A DNA stretch of 64,000 nt from Eimeria necatrix (Eukaryota; Apicomplexa; Conoidasida; Eucoccidiorida; Eimeriidae). The stretch is from contig NW_013654790.1 in the NCBI RefSeq assembly GCF_000499385.1, forward strand, positions 1 through 64,000. Direction: 5' to 3'. The position numbers were made by a program, and so were the translations under genes. The notes beneath the pieces are model-generated. The model was given only the letters and a program-made list of their open reading frames with translations, did not search any database and was not told the origin of the DNA. Shown here piece after piece: positions 54,034 to 64,000 of this stretch. Positions within the stretch are counted from its first letter, which is position 1. Each line of letters begins with the position of its first letter.

Positions 54034-55548
54034 CTACAGAGAATCGCGTCTTGCCCTGTTTCTCTTTGGGCACTCTAAAAAGGGGCTCCATAGAAACATA
54101 AGAAGCCGTGTGAAGGCGTTCAGTTGTTTAGTGCAGCAATCGTCTGATGCTGCGGCGCTGCTGCTGCCGTTAAGCCCCGCTTCAAGGTCAACGAAGTCCT
54201 TTGCAATCATCTGTGCCTGCTGCTGTTCATGCAGCTGTTTCGCGGAAGGGCCGTTGCTGCTGCAGCCGTTGCTGCTGGAAAACGCAGTGCTCTGCAGCTC
54301 GTCAGCTAGAGAGGGGGGCGTTTGTATTTCGGATGACTGGCGCTGCTGCTGCTGCTGCTGTGACAAATGCATGCGCAGCATGCGGGGAGACGCAAGGGGC
54401 AGCATGGGCAAGCCGCTGCTGCTGCCGCGGGGTGTCTGCGGCAGCGACATGTCTTTATTTATTCCCAAGCCAGGCGCTGCCTGCTTGTCAGATTGGCCCC
54501 GAATGCCACTCCCCTGCTGCTGCTGCTGCTGCTGAATTTGCTGGTGCAGCGACCTGTTGCTGCCGCCGCTGGCGGTAGCAACAGAGTGATGGCTTGCTGC
54601 TGCTGCTCGGAGCTGCTGCCTTAGCAGCAGCACCTCCTCGTGCAGCTTTTTGGCAGAGTCCGCACATGCCTCTTTAGAGCTCTGCAGCGCTTGCAGCTGC
54701 GCAGCAAAAGTCTCTCGCTCTTGAGTCAACTTCTTTGCCCACTCTAGTGCAGCACTGGCTCGCTGTGACCTTGCTGACAGCTGCTCCTGCTGCACTTCCG
54801 TCTGGAGTTCAGCATGGGCCCGCCGCAGCGCCTCTCGCTCCTGCCGCAGCTGCTGCTCTCGAGTCCGCAGCTGAGCGGCTTCTGCTGCTGCAGCCTGCAA
54901 TGCAGACTCCCGCTGCTGCAGTAACTCCTGCTGCAGCAGAGACTCTTGTTGCTGAGCCTTCAGCTGCCGACGCAAGGAAGCCAACTGCTGCCGCAGACTT
55001 GATGCTTGCCGCTCCAGCGCCTGCTGAACCTCCCACTCCTGCTGCTCCCGCTGCTGCTGCAGCTTCTCAAACACCTGCACGCGGATGCTGTCGCGGTTGC
55101 TTCCATTCTCAGTTGCAGTGTCATTCGTCTCAGGCTCAGAGCCTTCATAATCTGCGCTGCAGTATGTGCTTTCGGGAAGTCGTGAAGACTGCAGCAAACG
55201 GCAGCCACGAGGTGTACGTACGCTGTCGTGCTCACCCTCTGCAAGCCACTTCAAATCCCTATCCTCAGATTCAGAAACAGTCCACGAGAGTGTAGCTGCT
55301 GAAGTTTTGGGGTGTACTGACTCCACGTCACGTGGGATCTCGGCATTAGACGCAGCACCAGACTTGCCCGGCTTTATTCCTTCCGTTGGGAGTAGCACAC
55401 AAAGACGGGAACCGCTGGCAGGTGAACTGTCAGTTGCAGCAGCAACAAAAGCATCTGGCACAGATGGTGATAAAATTTCTTGCGTCTTTCCACCTTCAGT
55501 TGCCGTGCTAATGGCTGGAGAGACAGCGAGCACCTCATATGCCGGCAT
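54034..55548 (-). CDS. Long coiled-coil protein, unrecognised
   Basis: A single open frame of 504 codons from an ATG at 55546-55548; an in-frame upstream ATG at 55653 would add 35 residues. The N-terminal third is Ser/Thr/Glu-rich. Residues about 180-340 form a near-continuous heptad pattern rich in Gln, Glu, Leu and Arg (QQREQQEWEVQQALERQ, LRREREALRR-like, KKLHEEVLLLRQQLRA), a predicted coiled coil. After it come polyGln, a Pro/Ser linker (LPQTPRGSSSGLPMLPL) and a terminal hydrophobic-basic segment (LLMFLWSPFLECPKRNRARR). The chosen start is preceded by ACACCAAG and begins MPAYEVLAVSPAISTA, which resembles the start of PIG-Y (MPAYEAPFVSPAFAAA) on the opposite strand. No family was recognised beyond the coiled coil. 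It converges on PIG-T. Confidence 0.7.
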   Translation of the reverse strand: MPAYEVLAVSPAISTATEGGKTQEILSPSVPDAFVAAATDSSPASGSRLCVLLPTEGIKPGKSGAASNAEIPRDVESVHPKTSAATLSWTVSESEDRDLKWLAEGEHDSVRTPRGCRLLQSSRLPESTYCSADYEGSEPETNDTATENGSNRDSIRVQVFEKLQQQREQQEWEVQQALERQASSLRQQLASLRRQLKAQQQESLLQQELLQQRESALQAAAAEAAQLRTREQQLRQEREALRRAHAELQTEVQQEQLSARSQRASAALEWAKKLTQERETFAAQLQALQSSKEACADSAKKLHEEVLLLRQQLRAAAASHHSVATASGGSNRSLHQQIQQQQQQQGSGIRGQSDKQAAPGLGINKDMSLPQTPRGSSSGLPMLPLASPRMLRMHLSQQQQQQRQSSEIQTPPSLADELQSTAFSSSNGCSSNGPSAKQLHEQQQAQMIAKDFVDLEAGLNGSSSAAASDDCCTKQLNAFTRLLMFLWSPFLECPKRNRARRDSL

Positions 55549-57933
55549 CTTGGTGTTTATGCAGTTGAGATGACTCAGCGATTGTTTGCAGCGCTTAGGT
55601 CTTCTCCCACTCGAATGAATGCCCCACCCCCGCAGCCTTAGCTGCTGCTGCACTGCCGTCTTCTGCCGCTATGGAACAGCGCACCGCGGCAAGAAGCCCA
55701 CGGCGATGAGATTCCGCTGGCAACAAGCACGCGGGCGAAGAAAGGCGTTAGCCTGTCTCAAAAAGCTAATTAGAGTTGTCTTTAGTGAAGGCTGCCAATA
55801 GAGCTGTGCAGAGCACAAGGACACAGAAGAGGCCCTGATGAACGCGACAGGGCGTGCCCGCCACGGTAGGACATGAGGTGCATTCCCTGCCTCCTCACAG
55901 ACATTGGCTGGGCGGTGTGTCTCTGTGGCTTCAGATTAAACATAAACAAATGCTATTTTTGCTTGAGGGTTTTGAATCGGTCAGAACATGTGCACATTAA
56001 GCATCCACGGGCTCCAGGGCTTCGCCGCTGGCGACCGCAGGACCACGGGCCGGTACCAACTTCAAGCTCAGATCGCCGTCCAGTGCCCATAGAAGAAGAT
56101 GTCAATGATTTTTGGTATCTACTTTTTCTACAATGCTTCGAAATTAGTGCATTTTATAAATATGGGATTATATGGGGCTAGTTGCTTCTTATGAGTGCTC
56201 CTCAAGGGCCGTTCAATAAGGGGCTGCGCCACCTCAGAGCGCGTACGCTTAGATATTTGCGGTGCGTGCAAACTGTGTCTCTGCTAGTCGCGTGGGAAAT
56301 GGATGCATTTACTTCCAAAAAGGTGGCTTAAAAAACTGAAATCTCCTGGTTTACGGGGACGAAACATCAATGAATTCTGCTCTAAGTTGCCGCCAAGATA
56401 TTCGGCGCCTCGGCGCACTACAATGCACGCTAAGGCCTGCAGGGCTCGAAAAGCCATGATCCTGGCTAACGGCACCTTCTATTAAGCGGATAATGAGTTG
56501 AAAAACAGCAAGGAATTTTTTCGACAGAAAAAACCAAATTAGCTATATGGGCGTCTCGATGATCGTAAATTTTCGGACCACTGGTCCGACGTGTCGGCCG
56601 CAACCTCGAATATCTACAAGTTTCGAGTTCCTCCAAAAAACTGGAGGAAATTAGATACAGTTTGACAGTTTCATATACTTAAAATTTGTAGCTCCACTGT
56701 AGGCATACTAATATTCATTCGCTGCTTCACTGTTCGTCGGACTGGCGCAGCCCGTGCCGACTGGTTGGAAATCTGAACAGATAGTGCTTGGATACAGAAT
56801 CCAGGGGTCGATTGTTTTCAATAGCTTTTAATGTAGCACTGAGTTTGTTAATTTGGTCATTTTTTAAATTGGAACCATCTTCTCCGTTCAATCAAACGCA
56901 GAAGAACGTTCCACACCTTTTTTGAACGCGCACGTGAGAATGGTGGTCTTTCAGCTCCATGCACTTAGTGTTTAACTGAAGAATAGAAGAGCTCCTTTAT
57001 TCATGAGTAATTTATCCGGCAAATGGTCAAGAAAGGAATAGAGTGGTGGTTGCTGGTCTTCCTAGGCGTGGGCTTGTGGTGCAACTTTTGCCGAGAAGCC
57101 TAGTTATCAGTAAATGCCGCGGCTGTTGCACCCGACAAATTGCCGAGAATAGTGAGCAGACTAAGCTTTTTTTTGTAAACGGATTCACATCCCATATTAC
57201 CAGCAGAGACAGATATAGCATACGCAGCAAGTGGATAAACACGCACGTGCAGAGGGACTGCAGCACTTTTGTGAACGGCCCTTGATGCCCGCAAAGGAGA
57301 AACAACTAGTCCTAATCATTTTAAAATAAACTCATTTATCAAATAAGGGGCATTTCGGGAAAAGCTAAGGGAAAAATGCTGTACATCATCTGAGGGCACT
57401 CGACAGTGATCTTGCTTCGAAGTCGCGGCACTGTATGGTCCTGCAGTCGCCGGCAGCAATCGCCGGAGCCGCTGTCTGCTTGATATGCTCATTTACAAAG
57501 TATTTCCAAGCCTTTAGCCTCATTTTTTATTTATTTACGTATAATCTCAAGCCAGAGAGAAAAACAGACCAAAGTCTATGAGGAGGCAAGGAATGTACTG
57601 CACGTCTTACCCTGGCGGGCTCGCTCTGTCGCATTCATCCCTTGGGGCCTCTTCTATGTACTTGCGCACTGTGTGGCTCTATTGAAAGGCCTCTAGTAAC
57701 TACAACTTCAAACAGCTTTTTGACGGAGGCTAGGACCTGCAGCCAGCGGACTCTCCTCACCTTTGCGTTCTTTGCTGCTGAGCGCTGCACTACTATAGCA
57801 GCAGACAGCGGCACCAGCAGCAGCTAAGGCAACGAGGCTGCTCTTTTTACTTCGAAGCAGCCACCGCGGAGCGGCTAATCGTTGACTCATCTCAGCTCAA
57901 AAAGCATAACACTATTTACGCCAACATCCCAAG
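55549..57933. other. Divergent intergenic region
   Basis: 2.4 kb between the divergent coiled-coil and PIG-Y genes. It is repeat-poor, with short frames only. There is a small palindrome near 56575 (GGACCACTGGTCC, about 56576-56588). Confidence 0.5.
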
Positions 57934-58281
57934 ATGCCGGCCTACGAAGCACCCTTCGTCTCCCCAGCATTTGCTGCTGCGGTGAGTGCAGGACAGGAGC
58001 CCAGTGAATCCCAAGAAGTTGAAGCTGAAGGCTCCCTTTCGAGGGTAGTGACGGGGGCCTGCATGATGCTTTTTGCTGCTATTATAGTTGTTTGTGAGCT
58101 GTATGCAATTTTTATTTCAAAGCTCCTCCCTTACACAGGGATTTCCTGGCTTGACGCCATTAAGGACGACTGGCATTTCTGTCTCATCATTCCAGCTAAC
58201 GTTGGCGCCTCCGTGTTTTTCATATACTGGAACTGGTTCGCCCTTACCGTATTCAGGAACTGCCGGAACGTCTCCTGCTAA
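57934..58281 (+). CDS. PIGY: PIG-Y: small subunit of GPI-GlcNAc transferase
   Basis: PIG-Y binds PIG-A and activates the first step of GPI synthesis in the ER membrane. This intronless 115-codon frame has a short acidic N-terminus, then a first membrane segment (ACMMLFAAIIVVCELYAIFI), SKLLPYTGISWLDAIKDDW, HFCLIIPANVGASVFFIYW as a second membrane segment, and NWFALTVFRN near the C-terminus. The block order SKLLPxTGxxxLDxIxDDW, YxCLLxPxxxP, WNWxxLKLFRH is the PIG-Y signature seen in plants and other eukaryotes. Length and two-helix topology fit. ATG is preceded by CATCCCAAG. PIG-A, its expected partner, lies about 34 kb to the left. Confidence 0.88.
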   Translation: MPAYEAPFVSPAFAAAVSAGQEPSESQEVEAEGSLSRVVTGACMMLFAAIIVVCELYAIFISKLLPYTGISWLDAIKDDWHFCLIIPANVGASVFFIYWNWFALTVFRNCRNVSC

Positions 58282-59347
58282 ATTTTTGCCGCATCTTGTC
58301 TACTTGAAACAGGTCCCAAACACACTACGAGTGTGCTGCTGTATGCCAGTTTACTTCTAGCTCTGCTCTGTTCTCAGTACACGGAGAAGAGCACCATTTA
58401 AATAGATAATTAAACAGGAAGAAACATCATAAGCGAAACAAGAACGCACGGTACCCGTAAATTGCTTTCCCGCTGCTTTCGAGTTGCATTACACTCGAAC
58501 CCGAGTCTTGAAGATGATTCATTTCTAACTAGAAGTGCGCACCAAGCCTGACCTTTGCTAAGTGCAGTAAACGCAATAAAACTGTGTTGGGTTTTTTCAC
58601 ATATCAGCTTTGTATATGCGTAAAGCTAGACGCTTTTGTATTGTTCGCTTTCTAGGAGCTGCCTGTACACCCCGCATTGTCCGACTAGAAGGCGAATTCA
58701 CCTCAAATCACAAAGGTATACAGATTTCCTTCAGTTGGCAGAAAAACAAAACATTTCAACCAAGTCGTTGCACTGGCTGTTCCCAAGTTTCCGTCCACTG
58801 CCTCATTCCACCAATGCAGACGAACTGCAGCGTCCTTCTTAAGAGGCCGTGGGCTTCTCGAGCCAGAAACAAAGCCCCCGAAACAGGCCCAAATGGATTT
58901 TCTCGCTCATCAACGCGAGTCACAACTGAGCCAGTTAATCTGCTACCCGTGTCCAAGCAGGACTTGACAAAGCTGCCAAGTAGATTCCTACTGTGCACTT
59001 TCAGTTTGAAAGCTTCATCTTTCGATCACCTTGTCTCTTCTTCTAGGCGTTCCGCAACCGAGTGCTCCCCCAGAAACTTCAACATGCTACGACACAGAGT
59101 TCTCAGTTTCCATCCCCGCGTCGGCTGTTGGGCGGTATACTTCATTTTCGCAGAGCGGACGGTACGCGCTCAGTTGGTTTCTTCTCCATGTGTATCCACC
59201 ACATAGTTTGTGTGTGCTCCCTTCAGCTCCCAATTCCCAATTCGTTTCCGAACTGCAATGGACGTGGCCCGGGTCTTCACGGTAACTTTGAATTATATTA
59301 TTGCACCTCCAGTAGAAATGGCAGCGCCTCACTGCTCCTTGCCTCCA
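58282..59347. other. Possible 5' exons of the downstream gene
   Basis: Acceptor- and donor-bounded segments occur, for example about 59047-59138 (TTCTTCTAG acceptor, GGCG|GTATAC donor) and about 59227-59280 (CCCTTCAG acceptor, CACG|GTAACT donor). Their correct frame could not be set, so they are not called as exons. A palindrome-like GCCTGTACACCCC lies at 58662-58674. Confidence 0.35.
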
Positions 59348-60398
59348 CCAGATGCACGCGCAAGGTCGTGCACTGGCGTGCCCCGCGCCTGGCGCCTCCG
59401 CACTTCTCCTGGTGTCTGAAAAAGGGGCCAAAGGCTTTAAAGCCTGCGAGGCTGCCGCGGCCATTCTGCAGGAGAAATGCGGCATATCTTTGGAGCGCCT
59501 GGAGGTATGTGCTCTATGCTGCTGCCTATTAGACAGTCTTGGCATTTTTTTTCGGCAATTTGGCATCAGGGCTGCGCTGAGATCGCACTGGCCAGTTTTG
59601 AATTGCCCCTGCTGGCCTCGCTGCTGTCTCTGAGTCTTCGCACTCGGTTGCTGCAAGAGGGGGGCTGGATCCACTGCGGCGACGCCATGCAGCACATGCT
59701 GGACTCCGCCGTGCTGCAGCAGCAGCCGGAAGAGCAGCAAAAGCGAGCCTACGTGAACTGCCCCGGGTTCAGCTTTGGAGTCCGAGTCGTCAGCTGGGGC
59801 CCCCAGAAAGCAGGGGGCCCCCTGCTGGCCCACGGCCAGCTAAGAGTGATGCCCTTCATCTATCGGGTGCTCCCAATAAAAGAACAAGAAGAGCCAGGCA
59901 GAAGTGTGTACTGCCTTCCTCGGCTCGTGTCGCCTGCCACTTTGGAGCGGCAGCAGCAGCAGCCGCCCCAGGACAGCCCCTTAAGATCCAAAGAGGAGTT
60001 CAAGCTGTTCTGGTAAGGCTTTTGCATGCACGCTGCATGCAGCCCTTAGCCAGGGCAAAAACTTGCACAGGCTGCTGCAGCACGGCTACCAGCTTCCAGA
60101 GAGTTCTCTGCGTCAGTTCGCCACAGGTGCGTCGACGCAAAGCCAACTTCACTTTGAAAAAAACAATTGTGCAAAATGTCAGTGACTTTTAATGGCAATC
60201 TCGAGCTCTGCTACCCTCAAGGTTTGTTCACTTCGCCATCCTCTCTTCTCCATTTTGAAGACTTTTCACTCTGCTGCAGGCTGCTGCTGGCGCGAAGCCC
60301 CCTACGACCTGTCAGTGCTGCTGGCTGCTGTCCTTTGTATATCCAAAACTCTAGACTGTAGAACTTCAGAGCTGAACTCCTCCCCAGAAGCAAACTAG
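59348..60398 (+). CDS. Unrecognised multi-exon protein
   Basis: Exons with agreeing phases: about 59352-59504 (ALLLVSEKGAKGFKACEAA and CGISLERLE), 59570-60012 (ELPLLASLLSLSLRTRLLQ, GGWIHCGDAMQHMLDSAVLQ, CPGFSFGVRVVSWGP, MPFIYRVLPIKEQ), 60050-60126 (GKNLHRLLQHGYQLPESSL) and from 60280 (WREAPYDLSVLLAAVLCISK). Donors are GTATGT, GTAAGG and GTGCGT, and acceptors are TCAG, TTAG and GCAG. The peptide is helical, leucine-rich and free of the low-complexity runs that mark most neighbours, so it should be a conserved domain, but I cannot name it. No signal peptide or membrane helix is obvious. The last exon either ends at the stop near 60398 or splices into the downstream Lys/Ala-rich exon. Confidence 0.5.
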
Positions 60399-60431
60399 TG
60401 GCTTTTCTTCAGGCCTCGAGTGTCTTCGCAG

Positions 60432-61799
60432 GCCAAAGGACTTGTGGCTGCTCGCGCCTTCTACTGCCTTTCAAAGTGTGCAATTTTGCATGCAGCCGCC
60501 ATCACTGTAGCAGTACCCGCTGGTCTGCCTAGCTTCCAACCCCGGCCACCTCAGGGGCCCCTCCAATCAACAACTGTACAAAAAGACTCTTCTCTTGCTG
60601 CTGCTGCTCCTAAGGAGGAGCCGCGACCCCAGGCAACTTTTGCAGAACTGAACCAGCCCGGAGCGGGGCCTGGAGGTCCCGACCGGCTGCTGCCTCCCCC
60701 TTGCCTCTCGAAACGTGCAAAGACAGCGGAGCTTGAGGAGGATACAGAAAAAGCCCCTCAGCTGAACTCTTGTACAGAAGCCCCAGCAGAAGTGCCCGAA
60801 GAGGCGGAAATAGATGAAGAAGACACAAGCGAAAAGATGGACGAAGAAAGAGAACAAACGGAACAACCTGCCGCAATTGTCACAAGGCCGCTCCCGCCAC
60901 TAGCTACGTACTCAAAGGGGCGGCTAGCCGCAGCGGCAGCAAAATTTGAAAGACTGACCACGCAGCAGCAGCACCAACAACTAAAAAAGCTGGAGCAGCA
61001 AACGTTACCACAGAAACGCATAGAGGCTGTCACCACAAGCGCTCAGAGCAGAACTTCTTTTCAAGCGCCCGCAGTTGCAGCGAAGCCCGCAGCAGCAAAT
61101 GCTTCAAGAAAAAGCGCTGGAGGCGCTGCAGCAGCTCACGGAACTGCTGCAGCACCTGCGGAAAGAAAAATGAGTTCAACAGTTCCTCTGGCTACTGAAG
61201 CAACTTCGAAATCCAATAAGGCGGCGAAAGCAACTGCAGGCGCATCCCTGGCAGCTACTTCAACTGCAGCAGCAACATCTGCAGTTACAGCTAGTGCTGC
61301 AACGCCGGTGGGAGCAGCAAACAATCCAGTTCGTCATGTGGCAACTGAAGAAACTGCAACAGCTCCTGCGTTAGCTGCAAAAGCACCTTCGGTAGCAGCG
61401 CCAGAAAATGTCGCTGCAGGACTGGTAACACAAGCAACAGCTATGGCAAGAGTACCAGCTACAGCAGAGTCTGCAGCAAAAGGATCTGAAGCATCAGTAA
61501 GAGTAGAGACTGAAGAGCAAGGCACAGTCTTGACACAATCTACGAAAAAACGCGGGAGGTCATCAAAGAAGCCGAAGCTACAGCAGCCTCTAGACCAGTC
61601 TCAGCAACAACGGCAGCAACAGCTGCTACTGCAGCAATCACAAAACGCTGCCCTGTCTGAAGGTCAGAGTGCTGCATGCGTTCCCCCAGACATTCCCCTT
61701 GCCGCGCTGCCGACTGCAGCTACAGATGCCCCAAAGAAGAAAGGAGCAAAGCCACAAGGCGCGAAAGGCTCTCGACGAGGTGGAAAGGGAGCCAACTAG
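60432..61799 (+). CDS. Lys/Ala-rich low-complexity open frame, probably a 3' exon
   Basis: An open frame of over 450 codons to TAG at 61797-61799, following a TTCGCAG acceptor at 60425-60431. It has no convincing start codon near its beginning, so it is more likely the last exon of the preceding gene than a separate one; the joining phase was not resolved. It opens with AKGLVAARAFYCLSKCAIL, which resembles the helical peptide upstream. An acidic patch follows (EEAEIDEEDTSEKMDEERE), then a long Ala/Thr/Ser region, a nuclear-localisation-like KKRGRSSKKPK and a basic end KKKGAKPQGAKGSRRGGKGA. Composition suggests a nuclear or nucleic-acid-associated tail. No family was recognised. Confidence 0.5.
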   Translation, partial: AKGLVAARAFYCLSKCAILHAAAITVAVPAGLPSFQPRPPQGPLQSTTVQKDSSLAAAAPKEEPRPQATFAELNQPGAGPGGPDRLLPPPCLSKRAKTAELEEDTEKAPQLNSCTEAPAEVPEEAEIDEEDTSEKMDEEREQTEQPAAIVTRPLPPLATYSKGRLAAAAAKFERLTTQQQHQQLKKLEQQTLPQKRIEAVTTSAQSRTSFQAPAVAAKPAAANASRKSAGGAAAAHGTAAAPAERKMSSTVPLATEATSKSNKAAKATAGASLAATSTAAATSAVTASAATPVGAANNPVRHVATEETATAPALAAKAPSVAAPENVAAGLVTQATAMARVPATAESAAKGSEASVRVETEEQGTVLTQSTKKRGRSSKKPKLQQPLDQSQQQRQQQLLLQQSQNAALSEGQSAACVPPDIPLAALPTAATDAPKKKGAKPQGAKGSRRGGKGAN

Positions 61800-61888
61800 G
61801 CTCAGCTGCTGCAGAAGACACTTCAGCTACAGCAGCACGAGCAGCTACTGCTGCTGCTGAGTTAAGAATTATGCACGCTTGTGCGAGA

Positions 61889-64000
61889 CTAGGCAGCTGC
61901 AACTTGCAGCTGCGTTTGTCTTTGTACTTCTTTAAGTCCTTCCCTTAGTTCGTCTGCACTGTCTTTGACTCTCTGCAAAAACTGCTGTGGTGTCTCAGCG
62001 GCAAACGCGTGTTTGACCACGGCCCTGAGTTTCTTCAGCGCCCCATCTCTGTCTCGATCTGCCTCATCTAAAATTCCCTTGCTTCTTCTTTTCTCCCTCT
62101 TTTCCGCACATTCCAAGTGCTGGCTCATTGCTGCTGCCCTAGTTGTGATCGCCTCTGGGAGCCCCGCGAACTGCGCTACTTGAACACCGTAGGACTGGTC
62201 TGCGTGGCCCTCGTTGACGTCATACAAAAATGTTATTTGTTTCTTTTCCTTACAAACTGCTGCCTTCACGTGGTAATTGCGGACCCCAGCCACCTCACCC
62301 TCCAAAGATGCCAACTCCAAAAAATGAGTCGCAAATAAAGTGAAGCTGCGAGCTCGCTCAGCCAAATCCTTGGCTACGGCCCAGGCAAGTCCGAAACCCT
62401 GAGCAGAAAGACGAGGTCATTAGCAAACACAAATAATCCGGGGTTTACGTACTAGACTAATATCTCAGCAGTAGCAACACTCGCACAACCAGAGATCAAG
62501 CAACAGTACAGCCTTCGGCATCGCAGCAGCTGCCGATACACACTTCATAGGTAGACGTCCCTCTTCCCAGTTCATCGACAATGACGAGGCTTTGAGGCCC
62601 CGCATTTTTGAGAATGGCTGTGGCCTCGACCATCTCTGCAAGAAATGTGCTGACGCCCCGCAGCTGGAGGTCTGACGCTCCCACTCTGCACATGATTTGT
62701 CTGAAAACCGGCATGGTGCAGCTTTTGCAAGGCACAAAGCTGCCGATCTGCGCTAGCAACACGCATAGCGCCACCTGCCTTATGTAGGTAGACTTTCCTC
62801 CCATGTTGGGTCCTGTAATCAAGTGCAAACGGGAAGACTCCGAATCCATAAAGCAGTCGTTTGCGATGATGGAACCCCCTAGGCCCTGCACCTCTAGCAG
62901 GGCGTGGCGGCAGCTTTCCAGCCTCAAGACGCCGCCTGATGAACAAAACATACAATAGTTGCGGCACCGTAGTGCGCATTACGGCTGTAGTGGTAGTGGG
63001 GGTGTGTATATGTATTACATGTAAATATATGTATGACTGTGCTTGTACACATAATCTAAATTAAGTACAATTGTGCACAGTGATGTCTATGTAGTCGTGT
63101 AAGTATACTTGAGTTTGCGTATATGCGTGTAAAACAGAGGCTGCAAGAGGACAGCAAGCCCTCCTAAAAAAGCAAAAAAGCGCGACACGAGCAGGGGCAA
63201 GGAGAGCAGAAGAGCTGGGCACAGGTGCCCCGACACAGAACTAGAAAAAGATGAAGAAGCGGAAAATAATAGGAAAATAAGAAAGGAAAGGGCACGCATA
63301 CCCTCAGGCTCTATGTGAGGCCTAACATAAGGAATAGGCGCTGTCAGAGCAACCGCAGCAAAGGCGCCCAATACATCAATTGTGCCTAAGAGATCCGCCA
63401 GCTGTTCTGCTAATGGCCAGTAAGTAGACGCGACCTGTGCGTGCACCAAGAACAACGGAAAAACGACTAGATGGCTAATGATCAAACTGGGCAGAGTTAG
63501 ACAGTAAGGAATACCCAGAAGACAAACGGACAAGGGCACCAAAAGTAAAAACCGAAACAAGTAGATGGGTAAAAATGAAATTGGAGAGATACACACAGTA
63601 CGTAATACGCAGGAGACGAACGGACAAGAGGATGAGCACTCGGCAGAGGTGAAGAAGCACAGAAGCACGAAGCTAACAAACGGACACACGAACAAAACTG
63701 AACAAAGAAGACAAACGAAAAAACTAGATCGCCCCTTTACCAGGATGAATCCAATGCAACTGTCCAGCTACTCGACGTCTATACATGCCCGTACAAAGCA
63801 GCAATGACAGCAGCAGCTTTTAATGTGTCTGATCTAACCTGTATTGCTTTGTCAACTAGTGCTGATTGCAGCTGCTGGTATTCGTCGCATGTGTCTTTGT
63901 GTCTTGAGGCTAGAGCCCGCAGCCGATTGGTAGAGAAGAGCAGCTCGTTCTTGTTCAACCGAATCTGCTGGAATTCTTTCTTGCGGCTCTGAGGCGTCAA
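61889..64000 (-). CDS. MSH2: MutS homologue MSH2, C-terminal part (partial)
   Basis: MSH2 is the common partner of the eukaryotic MutS heterodimers that detect base mismatches. Four exons are visible, in phase: 64000-63839 (open to the right edge), 63434-63302, 62935-62544 and 62398-61889. The lever/clamp region (EFQQIRLNKNELLFSTNRLR) leads to IPYVRPHIEPEG and then the ATPase. The P-loop is ITGPNMGGKSTYIRQ, followed by IGSFVPCKSC, DLQLRGVSTFLAEMVE, Walker B SLVIVDELGRGTSTYE, GFGLAWAVAKDLAERARSF and ATHFLELASL. The helix-turn-helix dimer region reads QSYGVQVAQFAGLPEAIT. The GFGLAW and YVRP blocks match MSH2 better than MSH3 or MSH6. A basic 60-residue tail follows. The mismatch-binding N-terminus lies outside the window. 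It converges with the plus-strand gene, leaving about 90 bases between stop codons. Confidence 0.95.

Noticed and set aside
53674..54078. 135-codon plus-strand frame
   Set aside because: Mostly Cys/Ala repeats; overlaps the 3' end of the coiled-coil gene and has no splice or family support.

Overview
The window looks like nuclear DNA of an apicomplexan coccidian, most likely Eimeria. The reasons are interrupted genes with many short GT-AG introns, very dense CAG/CTG triplet arrays that read as polyGln, polyAla or polySer when coding, telomere-like AAACCCT arrays inside the chromosome, abundant TGCATGC motifs, and genes that best match alveolate or other eukaryotic families. Repeat-rich segments (about 1-19 kb, 27-31 kb, 41-54 kb) alternate with plainer, repeat-poor DNA (about 19-27 kb, 31-41 kb, 55-64 kb).

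From left to right: an adaptin mu subunit C-terminus (1-1877, +, cut at the left edge); a RAD51 paralogue resembling XRCC2 (2341-4895, -); an unresolved minus-strand candidate (5.4-6.1 kb); a long block of tandem arrays (GCTAGC, TGCATGC, telomere-like, AAT); the proteasome lid subunit RPN5 (12821-16635, +, 11 phase-consistent exons); PIG-A, the catalytic subunit of GPI-GlcNAc transferase (19667-23417, +, 11 exons); a CKS1-type cyclin-dependent kinase regulatory subunit with a very long tail (26468-28581, +); a repeat protein with an exact 252-bp duplication (30027-31175, +); a PP2C phosphatase with an N-terminal hydrophobic leader (32429-35462, -); a calpain-7/PalB-like protease with an acylation-type N-terminus (41442-48354, -); PIG-T of GPI transamidase (49845-53477, +); a coiled-coil protein (54034-55548, -); the small GPI-GnT subunit PIG-Y (57934-58281, +); an unrecognised multi-exon gene and a Lys/Ala-rich exon (59.3-61.8 kb, +); and the C-terminal half of mismatch-repair MSH2 (61889-64000, -, cut at the right edge).

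Two themes recur. Three GPI-anchor genes (PIG-A, PIG-T, PIG-Y) lie within about 39 kb, and two DNA-repair genes flank the window. The most unusual signal is in the introns of the left 17 kb. Copies of a short palindrome (GGTGTACGTACACC and variants) fall in introns wherever a gene model can be built. CTG arrays abut 3' splice sites, and CAG arrays follow several 5' splice sites, so some introns could fold by CAG/CUG pairing. Exon boundaries were read by eye from splice consensus, reading phase and family resemblance; no alignment or search was run.
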